A stretch of 64,000 nt of DNA from DASRHD01 sp035485575 (GTDB taxonomy: Bacteria; Verrucomicrobiota; Verrucomicrobiia; Opitutales; Opitutaceae): positions 62,001-126,000 of the forward strand of contig DATHNW010000010.1 in the NCBI GenBank assembly GCA_035485575.1. Reading direction: 5' to 3'. Shown here one piece after another: positions 59,055 to 64,000 of this stretch. The notes under the pieces are model-generated. The model saw nothing but the letters and a program-made list of their open reading frames with translations. It made no database searches and was not told the origin of the DNA. Each line of letters opens with the position of its first letter. The first letter of the stretch is position 1. The translations under genes were made by a program, and so were the position numbers.

Positions 59055-59627
59055 ATGCAGAAATTGCTCGGCGTGTACTGTTCCTCCAGCGATGGCCTTG
59101 AGGAGAAATACCGTGTGGCGGCGGAGGCACTGGGCCGCGGCATGGCGGCACGCGGCTGGGGACTGGTCTACGGCGGCGGGCATGTCGGGTTGATGGGTGT
59201 GGTGGCCCGCACGGTCAAAGCCGCGGGCGGATACGTGGTGGGCGTCATTCCCGAGTTCATGAAATCGCGCGAGCTGGCCTATCACGAGGCGGACGAGCTC
59301 CTGACCGTCACGACCATGCGCGAGCGCAAGCGGCTGATGGAGGAGCGGGCGTCGGCGTTTGTCACGCTGCCCGGGGGCCTGGGCACGCTGGAGGAGTTTG
59401 CCGAGATCGTGACGCTGCGTTACCTCAACCGCCTCGACAAGCCGCTTGTGCTGGTGAACCAGGACGGATTTTACGACGACCTGCTGAAATTTTTCGAGCG
59501 CATGACGCGCGAACGTTTTTTTTCGTCGAGCGTGGAAAATCTTTTCACGGTGGCGGCAGACGTGGACGGGGTTTGGCCGCTGCTTGACCATCCCCGGCCG
59601 TTCGAGGCCGATGCGCTCTGGCGGTGA
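59055..59627 (+). CDS. LOG-family protein (TIGR00730 type)
   Basis: This 190-residue protein has the Rossmann-like opening LGVYCSSSDGLEEKY and the GLVYGGGHVGLMGVVA nucleotide-binding loop. The LOG motif TLPGGLGTLEEFAE is complete, as is MRERKRLMEE. Plant LOG enzymes release cytokinin from its nucleotide; bacterial ones are nucleotide 5'-monophosphate phosphoribohydrolases. The exact substrate is unknown. The start at 59055 is preferred over 59016. It converges on the batD gene. Confidence 0.9.
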   Translation: MQKLLGVYCSSSDGLEEKYRVAAEALGRGMAARGWGLVYGGGHVGLMGVVARTVKAAGGYVVGVIPEFMKSRELAYHEADELLTVTTMRERKRLMEERASAFVTLPGGLGTLEEFAEIVTLRYLNRLDKPLVLVNQDGFYDDLLKFFERMTRERFFSSSVENLFTVAADVDGVWPLLDHPRPFEADALWR

Positions 59628-59645
59628 AAGTGCGGGGCGGGTGGG

Positions 59646-62153
59646 TCAGCGCCAGAGTGAGACCAAGTCCTCCGTGCGTACCCAGCCGGTCTGGCCGTTG
59701 TCGAAAACGAGGCGCGACCAGCCGAGGAAAGTTTTGTCCGCCACCGCGAGATTACCGGCGGAGAGCGGCGAGGTTTTTTGTGCAGTGTCGGCCTCGGTTG
59801 GAATCGAGTGGAGGGTCGCGGCGCGCCACACGAGGGCGGCGTGTGCGTCGGCTGCCGGGCCGTAGGCATAAAGACCTGCGCCGGCGGCGACCGCGGCGAG
59901 CGAGGCCAGTACGAGCAGGGGAAGCGCCACGTACTTCGTCCAAGGGCGGACATGGCCATAGGCGCGGGCGATGAGCAGGGCGAGCGCGAGGGCGGCGAGG
60001 GCGGCGAGGGCAACGAGTACTCGCTGCCATTCGGCGGGCGAGGCGAGACGGGCCACCAGCTGCAGCGGGCCGGGCGAGACGAAGGTGGCGAGCTCGGAGG
60101 CGGAGTAGCCGGCGTGATCGAAGCCGAGGGCGAGATGCCAGCGGAGGGTTTCATCGTCCGGATGCTGGACAAAGGCGGCGCTCCATTGGGCGGCGGCTTC
60201 CGGCCAGCGGTCCTGCTGGCCGAGCGCGAGGCCGAGGTTATGGTGCGCGATCCAGTCGGTCGGTGCGTGGGCGAGGGCGTCGCGCCAGCCGGCCTCGGCG
60301 GTGGCGAAATCACCGGCCCGATAGGCGACTGCGGCATCGGCCGGCGTCGGCGCGGCGGCGCGAAGCGTGAGCACGACTGCAATCGCGAAGGCGAAGGGCA
60401 GCAGGTTGCGCGGGAGCAAAAGGGAGACGGCGGAAAATTTTGGCGCAGGCCGGGCGGCGAGCGCCTTGGCGGCGCGGTCGGGCCAGTCGGCGGGCAGTCC
60501 GGCCCCGGCGGCATAAAGCGTGCGCTCGGTCTCGCGCCAGAGCTGCTGCCAGGCGGGGTCGGCGAGGGCGTCGGCGGGCGGTGCGGCATGATGGAGCTGG
60601 GCAAGAACGGCGGCGTCGTGCTGCCACGCGAGCAGCAGGCGTGCGCGGATGTTGGCATCGGTGATGGTGCGCAGTTGCGCGAGCGTGGCGGCCAGGCGGG
60701 CATGGGCTTCGCGTTGGGCGCGGCGCGGATCGGTGGCGCGCGCGCGGCGCAAGGCGAGGCCAAGCCAGAAGAGGAGCAGCAGCGCGAAAGGCGCGAGCAG
60801 CGCGGCGGCGAACGTGTGTTTATCCCATGGCACGGGGGCGTCCGCGGTCCCGGTGAGCGGGTCGCGGGGAATCGCAGCGGGCGGAACCGGCAGGGGCGGC
60901 AACTTCAAACTGGCGGCGGCGGGCGCGGTGTTGCCGGCACCGGCGGCGGGCTGGTTGTTTTTATTTTCAGCGGCGGGCGTGACGGTAACGGTGAAGCTGC
61001 CGGTCGTGAGCGTCTTGTAGAGGCCGGCTTTCGGATCAAAATAGGTGAACTCGGCCGGCGGCAGCGTGTAGGCGCCGGGCTTGGTCGGAATAAGCACGGC
61101 GTCCTCGCTGAGGGTGGCGTCGAAGAGCGAGCCGTTTTTCAGCTCGCGCTTGGGCTTCGAAGGTACGACTTGAAAATCCTGCGACGCCTGGCGCTCGGGC
61201 AGGCCGGAGATGTCGGGCCAGTTACCCGTGCCGTTAAGCGCAAGCGTCCAGGTGACGGGCTCGCCGACGGCCACGGAGGCGGGAACGACTTTGGAAGTGA
61301 AGGTGAACTGGCCGACGGCGCCGCTGAAATCCGCCGGTGGAGGGGGCAGCGACTTGATGGTGAGCGTGGGGGCGTTGCTGGCGACGGTGCGCTCCACGAC
61401 GCGAGGGAAGGCGTACCCGAACGGATCGAAGGGCGAGTTGCTCATGGCGAGCTGCACCTGCTGGCGGGCCGGCGGGAGTGTGATGTCGCCGGGAGTCTTG
61501 GCGTAGCCGCGGGCCTTGTAGGCCACGCCGAGGTGAGGCTCGCCGTTGACGGAGAGTTCGAACTGTTCGGGTTTGGCCCAGTCTTCGACGGTCAGCGGCG
61601 TGGGCGACCATTGGAGGTCGCCGATGCCCTGCGGCCGGTAACGGCGCGAGAGATCGAGCGTGTAGCTGATGGGAAAAACTTCGCCGGCCCAAAATTCCCC
61701 GCTGGCGGGCGCGAGCTTGGCGCGGGCGGCGTCGGCCAGTGAGTTGGTGGCGCCGGAGTTGCTGCTGCCGGAGGCGGACGGGCTGGCGTTGTCCACATCG
61801 AATGCCACCGCGGGCACGCGCACGTCGCCCTTGTCGGTGGCGGCGGTGAAGGCGGCCAGCTGCAGCGAGCCGCTCTTGGTGGGGTGCGCGAGATAGGTGA
61901 TCGTGTAACTTGAGCTCGACTGGCCGTTAATGAGCGAGAAGCCGGAGCTGCGCGAGCCGATGTCGAGCTGCAGGCCGGCCACGGGTGGGGGTTTCACCGA
62001 GTCGTCCTTCGGCGTGCAGTTGTCGAAAACGAGTTTCAGCTCGAAATCCTGGTCGAACGGGAGCGTGCCGCCGGAAGGTTCCCAATGGGCGCTCTGTGCG
62101 CGGGCGGCAGTGGCAAGGAGCGAAACGAGGAACAAAAATAAAAACGTGCGCAT
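59646..62153 (-). CDS. batD: BatD-like protein fused to TPR and SH3-like domains
   Basis: This 835-residue protein has a signal peptide (about 1-19). The BatD Ig-like region (about 20-400) contains PFDQDFELKLVFDNC and YTITYLAHPTKSGSLQLAAFTA. A transmembrane helix lies near 445-470. An alpha-helical TPR part follows (about 590-690, RAGDFATAEAGWRDALAHAPTDWIAHHNLGLAL). Two hydrophobic segments and a C-terminal SH3-like domain (about 775-835, GWSRLVFDNGQTGWVRTEDLV) complete it. In other bacteria BatD and BatE are separate, so this looks like a fusion. The family is linked to aerotolerance. It lies 12 bp after the VWA gene. Confidence 0.88.
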   Translation of the reverse strand: MRTFLFLFLVSLLATAARAQSAHWEPSGGTLPFDQDFELKLVFDNCTPKDDSVKPPPVAGLQLDIGSRSSGFSLINGQSSSSYTITYLAHPTKSGSLQLAAFTAATDKGDVRVPAVAFDVDNASPSASGSSNSGATNSLADAARAKLAPASGEFWAGEVFPISYTLDLSRRYRPQGIGDLQWSPTPLTVEDWAKPEQFELSVNGEPHLGVAYKARGYAKTPGDITLPPARQQVQLAMSNSPFDPFGYAFPRVVERTVASNAPTLTIKSLPPPPADFSGAVGQFTFTSKVVPASVAVGEPVTWTLALNGTGNWPDISGLPERQASQDFQVVPSKPKRELKNGSLFDATLSEDAVLIPTKPGAYTLPPAEFTYFDPKAGLYKTLTTGSFTVTVTPAAENKNNQPAAGAGNTAPAAASLKLPPLPVPPAAIPRDPLTGTADAPVPWDKHTFAAALLAPFALLLLFWLGLALRRARATDPRRAQREAHARLAATLAQLRTITDANIRARLLLAWQHDAAVLAQLHHAAPPADALADPAWQQLWRETERTLYAAGAGLPADWPDRAAKALAARPAPKFSAVSLLLPRNLLPFAFAIAVVLTLRAAAPTPADAAVAYRAGDFATAEAGWRDALAHAPTDWIAHHNLGLALGQQDRWPEAAAQWSAAFVQHPDDETLRWHLALGFDHAGYSASELATFVSPGPLQLVARLASPAEWQRVLVALAALAALALALLIARAYGHVRPWTKYVALPLLVLASLAAVAAGAGLYAYGPAADAHAALVWRAATLHSIPTEADTAQKTSPLSAGNLAVADKTFLGWSRLVFDNGQTGWVRTEDLVSLWR

Positions 62154-62165
62154 AAACTCAGGTGT

Positions 62166-64000
62166 TCACCAATTTTTTCCGTTGGACGGGGCGGGCTTGG
62201 CCTCTCCACGCATGAGCTCGTAAAGGGCGGCGGGAGAATCCTGCTGCTTGAGCTGGTCGAGCTTTTCCAGCGGCACGGCGAGAGCGGGATCGGTGGCCGC
62301 GTCACTGGATTTCTGCCGCGGGGTGCCGCCGAATTTCTGAAGCTCGCGCGCATCGGCCGTCTGCGGTTGGGCGGAAGCCGGTTTCTGGGCCGGTTCCTTC
62401 ATGTCGCCAAAGGCGGACTGGCCGAGCTGGGACTGGTTTTTGTCCTGCGAATTTTGATTCTTGTCCGACGACTTTGAATTTTGTCCGGAGGAATTTTTTT
62501 GCTCCGATGATTTTTGCTGCTGGTCTTTTTGCTGGCCTTGGCCGGATTGATTCTGCGGGGAATTCTGCTGGCTTTGATCGGAATCGTTTTTTTGCGATTG
62601 CGACTGCTGAGACTGGTTTTGCTGCTGTTGCTTCTGTTGCTGCTGCTGTTTTTTCTCCTCCGGCTTTTTTTGCAGCGCAGCAAGCTGGCGGCGGAGCTCG
62701 GGCCAGTTGGCGGCCTTGGCATCGAGGGCTTCACCGGCGTCCACGGCGGCAAACGCATCGCGTACCGGGCCGGCGGGCACGGCCCGCTGGGCGGTTTGCA
62801 GGCGTTGGCCGTAAGTGACGGTGGCTTCGGCGAGGTCGGCCCAATTGTGCGCCGTGGCCGTTTCCTGCGCGGCTAGATGGCTGACCAGATTGGTGAGCGG
62901 GGCGGCAAAGGTGTTTTCATCATCGGCCCGGACAGAATGCGGCAGGCACAGCATGGCGAGCACGAGCAGCGGAGCGGTGGCGGCCAGCGCCTGGGCCTTG
63001 GCGTATTTTTTTGGCGGTGCCGAGGCGAGGCGCATGTCGCGCGCGCGCGGGCGCACGGGAAATTCGCGCCAGAAGCTGATGAGCAGGCAGAGCAGGGCGG
63101 GCGCGAGCGCCCATTGAAAACGCTCGGCGAGCCGGACGCGGTTTTCCTCATGGAACTGGCCGCGGTGGCCGGCTTCGACGGTGGCTTGCAGCAGCGCGGG
63201 CAGATCGACCCAGCTGCTGGCGTCGGCGTAGGCGCCGCCGGTCTTTTCGGCGAGTTCGCGCAGGGTCGAGCTTTCGAGCTTGGAAAGCACGACGGCGCCG
63301 CGCTCGTCCTTCACGAAGCCGCCCGCGCTGTCGGGAATCATGGCGCCGCCGGTGGTGCCGACGCCGAGGCCGATGACACGGATATTTTTCTTCTTCAGTT
63401 CGTCGATGAGCGGCCGCCAGTTCTCGTCGGTGGCCTCGCCATCGCTCAGGATGATGAGATAGCGGTCGGCGCTGGCGGAGGCGCTGAAGGCATCGAGCGA
63501 AGTTTCGAGCAGTTCGCGGTAGTTGGTGCCGCCCTCGGGCAGGAAGTCGGGGTTGAGCGCGGGCAGAAACTCGCGGAGGATTTCATAGTCGGCGCTGAGC
63601 GGACTTTGCAAAAACGCCGTGCCGGAAAACACGACAAGGCCGACGCGTTCGCCGCGCAGGCGGTCGAGGAGCGACTGGATGAGGAGCTTGGCGCGGTCGA
63701 GGCGCGTGGGCCGCACGTCCTGCGAGTTCATGCTGCGCGAGAGGTCGAGCGCGAGGAGGATTTCGCGAGACTGGTCGAAGACCTGCTCCTCCAGGCGGCC
63801 CCATTGCGGCCGGGCGAGCGCGACGATCGCGAGCGCGAGCCCGACGCAGAGCCACGGCCGGGCGTGCGCGGGTTTTTTTGCGGCAGATGTAACCAGCGAT
63901 AAATGCCGTGTGTCCGCCTCGGCGCGCAGGATTTTTGGATGAAGTGATTGCGTGATGCCGCGCCGGCGGGCGAGACCCCAGGCCAGCAACGCAGCCGGTG
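62166..64000 (-). CDS. batB: VWA-domain BatB-like protein with Gln-rich tail (incomplete)
   Basis: At least 607 residues are seen, and the frame is open to the window edge, so the N-terminus is missing. A membrane helix (about 45-62) precedes a von Willebrand A domain (about 75-275). Its MIDAS is DLSRSMNSQD (D-x-S-x-S), with FSGTAFLQSPLS and IILSDGEATD. Two more helices (about 290-310 and 335-360) follow. Residues about 455-555 are very rich in Gln, Asn, Ser and Lys, and a short helical end follows. BatB and BatC are separate in Bacteroidetes; here the Gln-rich BatC-like part is joined. Gene order BatB-BatD agrees with the family. Confidence 0.88.
   Translation of the reverse strand, partial: PAALLAWGLARRRGITQSLHPKILRAEADTRHLSLVTSAAKKPAHARPWLCVGLALAIVALARPQWGRLEEQVFDQSREILLALDLSRSMNSQDVRPTRLDRAKLLIQSLLDRLRGERVGLVVFSGTAFLQSPLSADYEILREFLPALNPDFLPEGGTNYRELLETSLDAFSASASADRYLIILSDGEATDENWRPLIDELKKKNIRVIGLGVGTTGGAMIPDSAGGFVKDERGAVVLSKLESSTLRELAEKTGGAYADASSWVDLPALLQATVEAGHRGQFHEENRVRLAERFQWALAPALLCLLISFWREFPVRPRARDMRLASAPPKKYAKAQALAATAPLLVLAMLCLPHSVRADDENTFAAPLTNLVSHLAAQETATAHNWADLAEATVTYGQRLQTAQRAVPAGPVRDAFAAVDAGEALDAKAANWPELRRQLAALQKKPEEKKQQQQQKQQQQNQSQQSQSQKNDSDQSQQNSPQNQSGQGQQKDQQQKSSEQKNSSGQNSKSSDKNQNSQDKNQSQLGQSAFGDMKEPAQKPASAQPQTADARELQKFGGTPRQKSSDAATDPALAVPLEKLDQLKQQDSPAALYELMRGEAKPAPSNGKNW

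Noticed and set aside
59778..61742. 654-codon plus-strand frame
   Set aside because: Opposite batD, with Gly/Arg-rich composition typical of antisense reading.

Overview
The window looks like a chromosomal segment from a GC-rich, LPS-bearing (diderm) member of the Verrucomicrobiota, most likely near Opitutales/Opitutaceae. The taxonomic hints are two DUF1080 proteins, a Gloeo_Verruco-type repeat protein, a homologue of the Minf_1886 family restricted to Verrucomicrobia and Planctomycetes, mostly leaderless-looking starts with few Shine-Dalgarno sites, and a full outer-membrane set (BamA, Skp, LpxD, heptose enzymes, TonB/ExbBD). No phage, transposase, CRISPR array or rRNA was recognised.

Layout. 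0.4-7.4 kb: a carbohydrate cluster (two DUF1080 proteins, a GH28-like beta-helix protein, a large GH31 enzyme with duplicated binding modules) followed by an unusually AT-rich 690-bp gap holding phased repeats. 8-10.5 kb: a two-gene signalling module, a lone receiver domain and a membrane protein built from a PqqD-like domain, a protease-dead M50-like core and two cNMP-type domains. 10.8-19.5 kb: rplI, dnaB, bamA, skp, lpxD, prs and an HtrA protease on the plus strand. 19.6-21.2 kb: pyrE, an HTH-metallo-beta-lactamase fusion, tRNA-Pro. 21.3-26.9 kb: a minus-strand ExbB-ExbD-ExbD-TonB-TPR-coiled-coil-coiled-coil operon plus a DUF1573 protein. 27.3-27.6 kb: tRNA-Lys, tRNA-Thr and tRNA-Gln. 27.8-35.4 kb: rpmI, rplT, pheS, pheT, gatC, gatA, gatB. 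35.5-37.7 kb: a Tat-type superoxide dismutase, a Fur-family regulator, an unannotated 27-residue membrane microprotein and a Minf_1886 protein. 37.7-52.6 kb: housekeeping and repair genes (M16 peptidase, nadK, tlyA, an Fpg-type glycosylase, gmhB, heptose kinase, M24 peptidase, Nudix, phosphoesterase, rlmJ, Hsp20, MazG-like). 53.1-57.3 kb: a 1394-residue secreted repeat protein of mosaic composition. 57.5-64 kb: mog, gluQ, a LOG-family gene and the start of a Bat (aerotolerance) operon that runs off the window edge.

How the genes connect. bamA-skp-lpxD supply outer-membrane protein assembly and lipid A, gmhB and the heptose kinase supply LPS core sugar, and HtrA provides envelope quality control. 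The ExbBD/TonB operon energises that membrane. pheST and gatCAB are aminoacylation functions next to ribosomal protein genes and tRNAs. The most unusual items are the degenerate M50/cNMP protein with its receiver partner, the seven-gene TonB operon with two coiled-coil proteins, the Fur-linked microprotein, the 26-bp-phased repeats near 7.7 kb, and a family of 10-12-bp-period repeats lying directly upstream of several start codons. All functions are inferred by reading the sequence; no database search was possible.
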